Origin: JANQIO01 sp038746745
GTDB taxonomy: Bacteria; Pseudomonadota; Gammaproteobacteria; Pseudomonadales; Halieaceae
DNA: 64,000 nt
Assembly: GCA_038746745.1 (NCBI GenBank)
Contig: JBCDKJ010000003.1
Location: 1-64,000, forward strand
Direction: 5' to 3'
Under the pieces are notes generated by a model, which was not told the DNA's origin, did not search any database, and worked only from the letters and a program-made list of their open reading frames with translations. Both the position numbers and the translations under genes were made by a program. Position 1 is the stretch's first letter, and every line of letters begins with the position of its first letter. This document shows, in pieces, positions 1-8,080 of this stretch.

Positions 1-1
1 T

Positions 2-2188
2 CTGTACACCGACTTCGAACCCTATGATGCGAATCGCCTGTTTCCGCATTTTGATCAGCCCGATCTGAAAGCGCGCTACACCCTCAGCGTACAGGCGCCC
101 GCGAACTGGCAGGTAGTGAGTACCATGCGCGAAACTGCCACTCGAGTCGATGGTGCGACACGCTTCTGGACGTTTCCGCCAACCGAACCTCTGAGTTCAT
201 ACGTGTTCTCCCTGCACGCTGGTGAGTACGCAGTCATTGAGGAGCCTGAGCCTTTTCGCTATCCGCTTCGATTGTTTATTCGACACAGCCTGAAGCAATA
301 TCTGGAAACGGATTTCTGGTTTGCGACCACGCGGCAGGGCTTTGATTTTTTCGATGAGTATTTTGGCCTGCCCTATCCCTTCCAGAAGTATGACCAGCTA
401 ATCGTCCCGGATTACATCAGCGGAGCCATGGAGAACGTGGCGGCGGTAACATTTAACGAGAGCTTTTTGCAGCGTCGTGCCTCCACCCGCAGCGAGCGCT
501 TCAGCCTGGCGAGCGTCATCATGCATGAAATGGCGCATATGTGGTTTGGCGACATCACCACGATGGCCTGGTGGAATGGCCTCTGGTTGAACGAAAGTTT
601 TGCCACCTATATGGCGAGTCTGGCCATGGAGGGTGGTACCGATTTTGACGAAGTCTGGCATCGCTTTTTTCTGCGCAGCAAGCAGTCGGCGTACTTTGCC
701 GATCAACTCGTGACAACGCATCCGATTGAATTGCCAGTTCGCAACACGGCTGAGGCGACCTCCAACTTTGACTCGATTACCTACGGCAAAGGCGCATCGT
801 CTCTGAAGCAGCTTGCCTTCTTGCTGGGGCCCGATGTGTTTCGTCAGGGCGTGCGCGACTATCTTGCCAGCAACGCCTGGGACAACACCGAGCTGGAAGA
901 CTTCATGGGTGCGATGGCCGCCGCCGCAGCGCGAGATCTGGATGACTGGACACAGACCTGGCTGTATCAGGCAGGGGTCAACAGTATCGAGCTGGAGTTG
1001 CAGTGTGAGGCCGATAGGCTGACCAGTATCAAGCTGCTGCAGAGCGCCCCCGATGATCAACCTACGCTGCGTGAGCAGCGGATGCGGATCGCATTTTATG
1101 GACTGCAAGATGGAGCGCTGGCACCACAGGGAGCGGTTGATGCCATCTATCGGGGTGCCAGCACAGCGATCCCGGTACCTGAGGGACAAGCATGTCCCGA
1201 TCTTGCCTACCCCAATGCGGACGATCACGGCTATGCCAAGATCAACCTGGACAAGCGCTCGCTGGAAACCCTGAAGAGCGCCATCATGACGCTGGATGAT
1301 CCACTGCTGCGGTCTATGTTGTGGAATGACCTCGATAACATGGTGCAAAACGCAGAACTGCCGCTGACGGCGTTTCTGGATATTCTGGCGACCAACCTCA
1401 CGGCGGAAACAGACCTGACTGCCACCATTGATCTGCTGTATTTGGTGCGAGGAGGTTTTGCCTATCTGCATCAGGTGCCTGCGGCGGCGGATTTACTCGT
1501 CGAGTACGCCGCCCGCTTTGAGAACATCCTCTGGCAGCAAGTGCAGCAGACTCAGGGAGATGCGCGCCAAATCTGGCTAAGTGCTTATATCGATACCGCT
1601 AACAACGCCACCGCCTGGTCGCGTATTGGAAAGTTGCTGTCCGGTGACATCAGCCTGCCTGATTACGACCTGGACCAGGACACACGCTGGCGGATCGTGC
1701 ACAAGCTGAGTGAATTTCGTCAGCCAGGGTACGCTGAGCTGGTTGCTGCGGAGGCCGATGCCGATAGCAGCTCCCTGGGAATTGAAAACGCGGTACGTGC
1801 ACAGGTACTGGCAGCTCGCGGCGAGGAGAAGCTGGCCTGGTTTGAAAAGGCGATGGCGGCGGATGAAAACTACAAGCTGCGACGCAGTCGCACTATTCGA
1901 AGCGCTTTGTTCCCCTACTCCAGCCAGCGCCAGTTAGCCGCGCCCTTTGCCGAACAGATGGTAGAGGCGCTGCCGCAGATCAGCGCGGCGCATGACAGCA
2001 CTTTTCACTTCAAGGTGACGCAGTACAGCATGCCAAGGCTGTGCAGTGTGGAAAATGCAGAACGCTTACGGACGGCGGCGGCACGTTATCCCGAACTTGA
2101 TCCTGCCATTATCAAGGGTCTGAAGCGCTCCGCGCAGCTCGATGAACGCTGCGCGGGTGTTGCAGAACTGCTGCAGCCGACGTCCTGA
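2..2188 (+). CDS. pepN: M1 family aminopeptidase N (5' end outside window)
   Basis: Zinc metallopeptidase that removes N-terminal residues from peptides. The open frame runs back to the window edge, so the true start lies upstream; about 728 codons are present. The frame opens with the M1 pattern FEPYDANRLFPHFDQPDLKA, then shows the exopeptidase signature GAMEN, the zinc site HEMAHMWFG and the downstream zinc glutamate in WLNESFATY, giving the full HExxH-x18-E arrangement. The long C-terminal part (about 350 residues) is the expected helical ERAP1/PepN-type region. No signal peptide can be assessed because the N-terminus is missing. The gene is convergent with the photolyase, with one base between the stop codons. 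The family call is secure; whether it is cytoplasmic or exported is unknown. Confidence 0.95.
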   Translation: MYTDFEPYDANRLFPHFDQPDLKARYTLSVQAPANWQVVSTMRETATRVDGATRFWTFPPTEPLSSYVFSLHAGEYAVIEEPEPFRYPLRLFIRHSLKQYLETDFWFATTRQGFDFFDEYFGLPYPFQKYDQLIVPDYISGAMENVAAVTFNESFLQRRASTRSERFSLASVIMHEMAHMWFGDITTMAWWNGLWLNESFATYMASLAMEGGTDFDEVWHRFFLRSKQSAYFADQLVTTHPIELPVRNTAEATSNFDSITYGKGASSLKQLAFLLGPDVFRQGVRDYLASNAWDNTELEDFMGAMAAAAARDLDDWTQTWLYQAGVNSIELELQCEADRLTSIKLLQSAPDDQPTLREQRMRIAFYGLQDGALAPQGAVDAIYRGASTAIPVPEGQACPDLAYPNADDHGYAKINLDKRSLETLKSAIMTLDDPLLRSMLWNDLDNMVQNAELPLTAFLDILATNLTAETDLTATIDLLYLVRGGFAYLHQVPAAADLLVEYAARFENILWQQVQQTQGDARQIWLSAYIDTANNATAWSRIGKLLSGDISLPDYDLDQDTRWRIVHKLSEFRQPGYAELVAAEADADSSSLGIENAVRAQVLAARGEEKLAWFEKAMAADENYKLRRSRTIRSALFPYSSQRQLAAPFAEQMVEALPQISAAHDSTFHFKVTQYSMPRLCSVENAERLRTAAARYPELDPAIIKGLKRSAQLDERCAGVAELLQPTS

Positions 2189-2189
2189 T

Positions 2190-3638
2190 TCAGCCGGTCT
2201 GGCGAATGGCCTCGTAGGCGTCAAGGGCCGCCTGCCGCGCTTGTTTGTGATCGACCAGGGGTCGAGGGTAATCCTGCCCTAGTACCAGGCCGGCTTCGCT
2301 GAGCACTTGATCTGGTGCAGCGGCCGGTTCGTGCAGATACTTGTCGGGCAGTGCCGACAACTCCGGAACCCAGCGCCGTATGTACTCGCCCGCCTTATCG
2401 AACTTCTCGCCCTGCGCAGTCGGATTAAAAATTCGGAAGTATGGTGCGGCGTCTGCGCCGCTGCCGGCGACCCACTGCCAGCTACAGCTATTGCTGGCGA
2501 GGTCTGCGTCTACCAGGCAGTCCCAGAACCATGCTTCACCCGCTTGCCAGGGCAGAAGCAGGTGCTTGGTGAGAAAGGACGCCACAACCATACGCACGCG
2601 ATTGTGCATGAAACCTGTCTGCCAGAGCTCTCGCATACCAGCATCTACTAACGGGTAGCCGGTTTGTCCCTTTTGCCAGGCCCGCAGATGCTCTGGTTTT
2701 CCGAGCCACGGAAACGCGTTGAACTGGGGTTTGAAAGCAGACTCGGGAATATCCGGGAAATGGTGCAGCAAATGGTAAGAGAATTCCCGCCAGCCTAGTT
2801 CGGACAGGAACTTTTTGACTGCCTTGCCCGAGCTCTGGGCGGCGTGCCAAATCTGGCGCGGCGAAACCTCGCCGTGGTGAATATGTGGGGACAGTTGACT
2901 GGTTACTGCGAGCGCCGGCTGGTCACGCCCCTCATCGTACTGATTGACTGCGGTTTCCAGGAAGCGCTCCAGTCGCACTGCGGCACCGGTTTCGCCAGGC
3001 TGCCACAAGCTCTCCCAGCCCTCTGCCCAGTCAGGGTTTACGGGCAGCAGATTTAGCGCGTCCAGGCTCTGCGCCTGAGCTGTTTTAAGTGCGGGAACGC
3101 TGTCGCCGTAGAAACCCTTATCGATTTTCGGGCGCGGCTGTCGGGGTTCGGGTTGCCGCAAACAAGCCTTCCAGAACGGCGTGAAAACTTTGAAGGGCAA
3201 CCCGGACTGATTGGCGATCTGCTCCGGCTCAAACAGTAAGTTGCCGCCAAAACGACGAAACTCAATGTCCTGTGCTTCAAACGTTTCGTGCAGTTGCCGC
3301 TCCAGGGTCGCCGCCCAGGGCTCATACCCACGGCTGCAGTAGACACCGGCCGCATCTGTGACGGTTGCCAGTTCTGCCAATATGGACTGCGTATCCCCGG
3401 CGCATACCAGAAGCTGGCCATTGGCAGCGCTGATGTCAGTAGATAGTGCCGTCAGGCTATGGTGTAACCACCAGCGGCTGGCGCCACCTGCAGCCCAGTT
3501 GCCAGCGCTGTTATCGTCAAGCACATACACCGGCAGTATTGGTTGTCCGGTAGCAGCGGCAGCCTGCAATCCAGGAAGATCGCTCAATCGCAGATCCTGC
3601 CGGAACCAGTAGATGATGGGAGACTTGGACGTTGACAT
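2190..3638 (-). CDS. phrB: Deoxyribodipyrimidine photolyase (class I CPD type)
   Basis: Flavoprotein that uses blue light to split UV-induced pyrimidine dimers. The N-terminal antenna-binding Rossmann domain begins at IIYWFRQDLRLSDLPGL. The C-terminal FAD domain contains ELGWREFSYHLLHHFP, DAGMRELWQTGFMHNRVRM and DLASNSCSWQWVAGSGADA, then FRIFNPTAQGEKFD. These are typical of class I CPD photolyases; a cryptochrome-like role cannot be excluded by eye. An in-frame extension to 3683 exists, but the ATG at 3638 (MSTSKSPII) places the start right before the antenna domain, giving 482 aa, the usual length. It lies 81 bases downstream of the alpha/beta hydrolase on the same strand and could be cotranscribed with it. 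Confidence 0.94.
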   Translation of the reverse strand: MSTSKSPIIYWFRQDLRLSDLPGLQAAAATGQPILPVYVLDDNSAGNWAAGGASRWWLHHSLTALSTDISAANGQLLVCAGDTQSILAELATVTDAAGVYCSRGYEPWAATLERQLHETFEAQDIEFRRFGGNLLFEPEQIANQSGLPFKVFTPFWKACLRQPEPRQPRPKIDKGFYGDSVPALKTAQAQSLDALNLLPVNPDWAEGWESLWQPGETGAAVRLERFLETAVNQYDEGRDQPALAVTSQLSPHIHHGEVSPRQIWHAAQSSGKAVKKFLSELGWREFSYHLLHHFPDIPESAFKPQFNAFPWLGKPEHLRAWQKGQTGYPLVDAGMRELWQTGFMHNRVRMVVASFLTKHLLLPWQAGEAWFWDCLVDADLASNSCSWQWVAGSGADAAPYFRIFNPTAQGEKFDKAGEYIRRWVPELSALPDKYLHEPAAAPDQVLSEAGLVLGQDYPRPLVDHKQARQAALDAYEAIRQTG

Positions 3639-3719
3639 GCGCTTGTTACGGCGACGAACGGGTGCTGGTTCGCTGCGCCTCAAACCGACTTCTGCAAATC
3701 TACAACAGGGGGCCAGCGT

Positions 3720-4664
3720 TTACTTGTGGGATGCGTCCTCCACCATGTGATGACTGGATTGCACCAGGGCCTGCAGATCTGCTCGAGACATCGGGTCCTT
3801 GCGGCAGGTCTGATCGCAGAAAGTCACAATCAGCTTCGCCAGGTATTTGCGCAGAGCCTTACCACGGCCTCGGGTGCGACGATCGAGGAAGCCACTCCCC
3901 GTCACGCTGGCTCGCGGTGCTGTAAAAGTATAATGGCTGGCGCCATCGACCAGCACTAAATGGCGATCACCGCGGCGACCTTTAACGCCGTCCGCAAACG
4001 TTTTTTCCACTGCCCAGGTCTCCGGTCGCGGGCCCGTGCCAGGAAGTCGGCTGGCCAGTACGCCATCTTCGGTGCCGGCAAGCAGCAGCAGCGGCATATC
4101 CCTGGGCAAGGGCATTACATCCCCTCGCTCCCATCCCTGGCCGGGCTCAGTCAGCGTGTGAGAGGCATAGGAGAAAGCGCCACAGAGATTTGGGAACCAC
4201 TCGCGATTGGCATTAAGTAAGGCTGCCCGGCCGCCGGCTGCGTGGCCACCGATTACCATGCAGGACAGGTTAAGCGCACCTGCCAGAGGACCACGCTTAT
4301 TCATTTTTTTCAGCTCTGATAAAACAGTTGGCAGCGCTGGGCACGAGGGCTTGCGGCCAAACCGCTTGCGGCTGAGTCGCTTTTCCTGAAACCCGGGTCC
4401 GCTTCTTACCAGGCCATCAGCATGTTCATGCACCCAGCTATAGCTGACGGCTGCCATACCTGCCTGCGCCAGAGCTTCGGCAAGCCAGCTATAACTTTCC
4501 TGTGGAACGTCTACGTCGGGTATTAACAAGACGACGGGCAGGGGCGTGCGCTTGTTGTCGACAGGAATTAATGCGCTGGCCTGTTCTTCCACAGTGTCGG
4601 AAAACCGGCAGGGGTAGTACACCCGCAGCGTCACGCTGTCGTAGGGCGCGGTGGCCTGCGTCAC
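3720..4664 (-). CDS. Alpha/beta hydrolase-fold protein lacking the nucleophile serine
   Basis: A 314-residue protein with the order of an alpha/beta hydrolase of the dienelactone hydrolase/chlorophyllase kind: a strand and oxyanion region (PVVLLIPDVDVPQESYSWLAEAL), a nucleophile elbow (VIGGHAAGG), an acid-bearing strand (LLLLAGTEDGV) and a late histidine (VDGASHYTF). The elbow should read GHSxGG. The codon at the serine position is GCA (Ala), a single-base change from TCA. The predicted protein therefore keeps Asp and His but not the nucleophile, suggesting a non-hydrolytic or altered function. The C-terminal 40 residues (after RGRGKALRKYLAK) form a helical tail. The start is GTG with only a weak ribosome site, so the N-terminus is uncertain. 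No signal peptide is seen. The photolyase follows on the same strand. Confidence 0.72.
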   Translation of the reverse strand: MTQATAPYDSVTLRVYYPCRFSDTVEEQASALIPVDNKRTPLPVVLLIPDVDVPQESYSWLAEALAQAGMAAVSYSWVHEHADGLVRSGPGFQEKRLSRKRFGRKPSCPALPTVLSELKKMNKRGPLAGALNLSCMVIGGHAAGGRAALLNANREWFPNLCGAFSYASHTLTEPGQGWERGDVMPLPRDMPLLLLAGTEDGVLASRLPGTGPRPETWAVEKTFADGVKGRRGDRHLVLVDGASHYTFTAPRASVTGSGFLDRRTRGRGKALRKYLAKLIVTFCDQTCRKDPMSRADLQALVQSSHHMVEDASHK

Positions 4665-4788
4665 CTTTGCCGCTCTGTATAGTGCTCTGACTTTTATTGG
4701 TTTAATCCCCAGGCGGCCCGTAACGCAGGCGTACTTTTAATCCCCGCATCGCGGGCCGTCTAGGGTAAGTGTGGCCGGGAGGCTTTGT

Positions 4789-4814
4789 AAACCCGATGTA
4801 GATCAGGTTTTTTT
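4789..4814. terminator. Possible hairpin terminator downstream of the Crp-like gene
   Basis: An imperfect inverted repeat, AAACCCGA - 6-base loop - TCAGGTTT, is followed on the plus strand by further T residues. It lies 20-45 bases past the stop of the minus-strand crp-like gene. The T tract is better placed for plus-strand transcription, so direction and activity are uncertain. Confidence 0.35.
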
Positions 4815-4833
4815 AAGGTATCAGTCAGGGTAT

Positions 4834-5508
4834 TCAGGCGCGCTCGGGCTTTTCTCTGGCCTGCAACAACTCGCGTTCACCGCGCACCACAATCGTGTGG
4901 CCGCTGACTTCTACAATGCCCTCGTTCTCCAGCTTCTTGAGCATGCGCCCTGCTACCTCGCGAGAACAACCCGCGATGCGTGCCAGCTCCTGCCGCGATA
5001 CTTTCAACTGCATGCCGTCAGGGTGGGTGAGCGCCGCCGGTTCTCGACACAGATCCAGCAGAGCATTGGTGATGCGACCTCGGGCATCGACGAATGCCAG
5101 ATCATGAAGTTTGCGCGTGGTCTGGGTAAGGCGCTCCGCCATCTGTGAACCGATGTGGTAGAGGAGGTCTGGATAGTTATCTTTCAGTGCGTGAAAAGCG
5201 TCGTAACTGATTTCCGCGATTTCGCACTGCGTTTTGGCCTGCACGGTGGCATAGCGGACTTTAGCGACGCGCTTGTACAAACCCATTTCGCCGAAGAAGT
5301 CGCCCGCGTTGACATAATTCAGAATCAGATCCTGGTCGTCTTCACTTTTAATGCTGATGGCAAGAGTGCCGTCTATGACAAAAAACATGGTTTCACTGGG
5401 TTCGCCCGCGCGCACAATAACGCTGCGCGCCTTGAAACTTTGGCGCTGGCAGTGCTCCAGAAAATTCTCCAGGTTGGGTAGTGCCTCGCGCACCTGTGGG
5501 CTGATCAC
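4834..5508 (-). CDS. Crp/Vfr-like cyclic-nucleotide-responsive transcription regulator
   Basis: A 224-residue regulator of the Crp/Fnr superfamily. The N-terminal cNMP-binding beta roll (about residues 20-120) includes AGEPSETMFFVIDGTL and the phosphate cassette GDFFGEMGLYKRVAKVRYAT. The dimer helix and C-terminal winged helix-turn-helix follow, with VSRQELARIAGCSREVAGRML as recognition region, very close to enterobacterial Crp. In Crp the cassette carries Arg-Ser contacting the cyclic phosphate; here the pair reads Arg-Tyr, so ligand preference may differ. The start is GTG at 5508 with GGAA about nine bases upstream. It stands alone, 155 bases from the end of the mla-like operon. Identity as a Crp/Vfr relative is firm; cAMP as ligand is inference. 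Confidence 0.88.
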   Translation of the reverse strand: MISPQVREALPNLENFLEHCQRQSFKARSVIVRAGEPSETMFFVIDGTLAISIKSEDDQDLILNYVNAGDFFGEMGLYKRVAKVRYATVQAKTQCEIAEISYDAFHALKDNYPDLLYHIGSQMAERLTQTTRKLHDLAFVDARGRITNALLDLCREPAALTHPDGMQLKVSRQELARIAGCSREVAGRMLKKLENEGIVEVSGHTIVVRGERELLQAREKPERA

Positions 5509-5663
5509 GAGCCGATTTCCAATGCTTCTTTTTTGCCCGAGTGTAATCGCTATGTAGCGTGGTCACCAGTACTAACGTTCAAGGCTATGTCTCGCTCAGG
5601 CCTTATGATTCGAGCTTCGCAACTGTTCACCATGGGTGCAGACCGGCACGTTGGCATCAAGCC

Positions 5664-5846
5664 TTAATCGTCTTCGCTAAACACCTCAGCGTTGCTGCCA
5701 GTGCTGTCGATCAGGAACACGATGGGTCGGCAGCAGACCTGGCAGTCTTCGATGTAGGATTGGCCTGCCTCTGAGGGGTCGATCAGTACGCCGTTAGGCT
5801 CGCCGCAGTAGGGGCAGTAAATCGTCGACTCGGTGAGTTCATTCAT
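5664..5846 (-). CDS. CPXCG-motif cysteine-rich small protein
   Basis: A 60-residue protein of the CPXCG family (proteobacterial, unknown role). It has two cysteine pairs, YCPYCGEP near the N-terminus and DCQVCCRP about 25 residues later, which suggest a zinc ribbon. Its ATG overlaps the stop codon of the preceding lipoprotein gene by four bases (ATGA), so it is the last, translationally coupled gene of the lipid-transport operon. The link to that operon is positional only. Confidence 0.8.
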   Translation of the reverse strand: MNELTESTIYCPYCGEPNGVLIDPSEAGQSYIEDCQVCCRPIVFLIDSTGSNAEVFSEDD

Positions 5847-6403
5847 GGGCTTGCCAATAGCGCCAGCACATCCTCCAGCGTGGCGGCATATGCCTGGGAG
5901 AGCGCTGCCACGGCGGCGTCTGCTGACCAGGGCCGGACTGGAGCGGTATGTCGGCTAACCACGCTGTGAGTGCTGCCCTCTCTGGTATCGATACAGGATA
6001 AAGCGACTTCGGCTATCGACTTGTCACGCAGGTGCAGCGCCCGTGCTTCGCACACCAGGCGGCGCTGGCCCAGGCTTTGATAGTGTCCGGATTGCACTGT
6101 GAAGCCTGCGCATTCAAGATCTTCTGCCAGGCGCTGCTCCAGCAGTTCATTGGCCTGCACCGCCCAGCGCGCGCCGCGCAAGTACTGCAGCTCACCGGTG
6201 TCACCATCGACCAACGCGATACGGTCTGTTACCAGGCCTGCGTTCATGCTGGCAATACTGAGCGAGAGCGAGGTATTGCTTGACTGGCAGCGTTGCTCTG
6301 CGGACATCAGCAGGTAGCGCTTGCTGGCGGGCGCATCGCTGCCTGGCAGTGTCATGCAAGCGGTGAGTAGCAGGCAGGGTAAAACTGAGAGCCATCTAAT
6401 CAA
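5843..6403 (-). CDS. ABC-transport auxiliary lipoprotein (PqiC-like)
   Basis: Predicted outer-membrane lipoprotein of about 186 residues, resembling the ABC_trans_aux/PqiC family that partners MCE-domain lipid transporters. The signal peptide ends in the lipobox LLLTAC. Several starts are open; I chose TTG at 6403 because a GGAG sits seven bases upstream and it directly overlaps the mlaD-like stop codon (6396-6398). In-frame GTG at 6421 and ATG at 6436 are alternatives with a longer positive N-region. The mature domain contains the family-like pattern of paired strands (RYLLMSAEQ...; GARWAVQANELLEQRLAEDLE). It probably replaces the periplasmic carrier MlaC, which is absent here, by docking the MCE protein at the outer membrane. 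Confidence 0.75.
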   Translation of the reverse strand: MIRWLSVLPCLLLTACMTLPGSDAPASKRYLLMSAEQRCQSSNTSLSLSIASMNAGLVTDRIALVDGDTGELQYLRGARWAVQANELLEQRLAEDLECAGFTVQSGHYQSLGQRRLVCEARALHLRDKSIAEVALSCIDTREGSTHSVVSRHTAPVRPWSADAAVAALSQAYAATLEDVLALLASP

Positions 6404-7313
6404 GCGTGATCTCCACTTCACGAACTTTCTTTCCATACAGCAGAGCACCGGGTTCGTCGTTGATATGGCCCATCAGGGAGTCCAGCTCAGACAGGGTCTC
6501 TGCCAACTCATCACTGAGTCCCATCAGGGAGGGTAACTCCTGGTTGATGATAGAACCCAGCGCCTGTCGGTTCTCCTGCAGGGTTTTCGTGACTTCACCG
6601 CTGGCGGCTTCAATTGAGCCGCCGGCGCTGGCTATTACCGGCAGCACCTCGTTATCCAGACGCTTGGCGACATCCCGGAAAGCTGGCAGTGTCGACTCCA
6701 GCTCTTTCGAGACGCTGCTCGCTGTACTCATCAATGTGTCGATATCGCCGCTGGCCTCGGCGAGGTTGGTAGACAGGGTTTTAAGATGATTTATGACAAC
6801 CGCCAGGTCCTCTGCCGTCTCATCGCTCAGCACTTTGTCCAGTCGTGCCAGGGTGCTTTCCACCGATGTCGTGATGCGGTCTGCGGAACCTGCCAACTGG
6901 CTGAACAGCGACGGGTAGCCTGGAATGGTATTGGTTGGAACGTCGAACCCTGGATTTTCCGAAGAACGGGCACGCAGCTCGATGATCGATAAGCCGGTAA
7001 TCCCCTGCGCTTCCAGCAGTGCAACCAGGTCTCCGGGAGCAGGCAGGCTTTCGTTGCTGCCGAACACTACGCTGACGTGTCCAGGATAGTCCTGGCTTAA
7101 GCTGATAGTTTCAACGCGGCCAACGGGTACACCCAGATAGCGGACCTCGCTGCCGATAGACAAGCCGCTCACGGAGCCACGAAACAGGATGTTTATGTCC
7201 GATAGCGAGGCGTCCGGGTGCTCCGGCGTGATCCAGCGATAAAACACAACCAGCACGCCAAGCGTCAACACCAGGAAGGCGGTAACCATTGCCAGCTTGG
7301 CATTGCGTTCCAT
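6396..7313 (-). CDS. mlaD: MCE-domain substrate-binding protein of lipid ABC transporter (MlaD-like)
   Basis: A 305-residue inner-membrane-anchored periplasmic protein. One N-terminal helix (MVTAFLVLTLGVLVVFY) is followed by a single MCE domain (INILFRGSVSGLSIGSEVRYLGVPVGRV, split here for length), then a long helical region rich in heptad-like Leu/Ile/Val that could form the hydrophobic tunnel seen in MCE assemblies. The open frame extends to 7403, but the ATG at 7313 overlaps the ATPase stop by one base (TGATG) and precedes the membrane helix directly, so it is preferred. The helical tail makes it longer than enterobacterial MlaD (about 183 aa), closer to the tunnel-forming MCE proteins. 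Middle gene of the coupled operon. Confidence 0.88.
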   Translation of the reverse strand: MERNAKLAMVTAFLVLTLGVLVVFYRWITPEHPDASLSDINILFRGSVSGLSIGSEVRYLGVPVGRVETISLSQDYPGHVSVVFGSNESLPAPGDLVALLEAQGITGLSIIELRARSSENPGFDVPTNTIPGYPSLFSQLAGSADRITTSVESTLARLDKVLSDETAEDLAVVINHLKTLSTNLAEASGDIDTLMSTASSVSKELESTLPAFRDVAKRLDNEVLPVIASAGGSIEAASGEVTKTLQENRQALGSIINQELPSLMGLSDELAETLSELDSLMGHINDEPGALLYGKKVREVEITLD

Positions 7314-8080
7314 CAGGACGCACCCAGTGCGGCGCGACCGCGCACACCGCCGAAGTAACTGTGTATCCAGGGGTGAGGGTGATGCACAATCCGGTCGGTG
7401 CAATCGGCAATGATCTGACGGTCTACCAGCACCGCCAGGCGGTCGCAGATGGTCAGCAGAGAGTCCATATCATGGGAGATCATCACCACCGTAAGCTTCA
7501 GATGTTCGCGCAAGTACAGGATCAGCTGATCAAACTCGGCGGCGCTGATCGGATCCAGACCCGCAGTGGGTTCATCCAGAAACACGACCTTGGGTTCTGT
7601 CGCCAGCGCTCGCGCCAGACCTGCGCGTTTGACCATGCCTCCGGACAATTCGGCGGGGTGTTTATCAAATGACTCTTCCTTAAGCCCCACCATTTTCAGT
7701 TTGAGCCGTCCCAGCTCTGCAGCAAAATCCTTGCTGATGCGGGTGTTCTCGATGATCGGCGCGACCACGTTTTCAAGCACAGTAAGCCCTGAAAACAGTG
7801 CTCCGCTTTGAAACAGTACCCCCCAGCGCGGACGGCAGTGGTCCAGGTACTGTCCGCCTTTCTTGCTGCAGGTAATCTGTCCGCCGAACACCTCGACCTC
7901 GCCTTCGGTGGGGGTATGCAGGCCCAGAATAGTTCGCAGTAGCACTGACTTGCCACTGCCAGAGCCACCGACGATGCCGAGAATTTCTCCCTCATAAATG
8001 GTGAGATTAATGCCGTCGTGCACGGTATGGTCGCCAAAGCGATTGACAACATTTCTCACTTCAATCAGCGGCTGACTCAC
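7313..8080 (-). CDS. mlaF: Lipid-transport ABC ATPase (MlaF-like)
   Basis: A 255-residue cytoplasmic ATPase. It has Walker A GGSGSGKS, ABC signature LSGGMVKRAGLARAL and Walker B KVVFLDEPTAGLDP, the LSGGM variant being typical of the Mla/MCE branch. The longest open frame starts at 8404, but its first 110 residues look like out-of-frame translation of the permease. The GTG at 8080 overlaps the permease stop (GTGA) and has GGAG upstream, giving MSQPLIEV and the normal length. It powers the MlaE-like permease encoded just before it. Confidence 0.92.
   Translation of the reverse strand: MSQPLIEVRNVVNRFGDHTVHDGINLTIYEGEILGIVGGSGSGKSVLLRTILGLHTPTEGEVEVFGGQITCSKKGGQYLDHCRPRWGVLFQSGALFSGLTVLENVVAPIIENTRISKDFAAELGRLKLKMVGLKEESFDKHPAELSGGMVKRAGLARALATEPKVVFLDEPTAGLDPISAAEFDQLILYLREHLKLTVVMISHDMDSLLTICDRLAVLVDRQIIADCTDRIVHHPHPWIHSYFGGVRGRAALGAS

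Noticed and set aside
398..1471. Long open frame on the minus strand inside the aminopeptidase gene
   Set aside because: It is antisense to a gene with clear M1 motifs, lacks recognisable domains, and its composition looks like a G+C-driven shadow frame.
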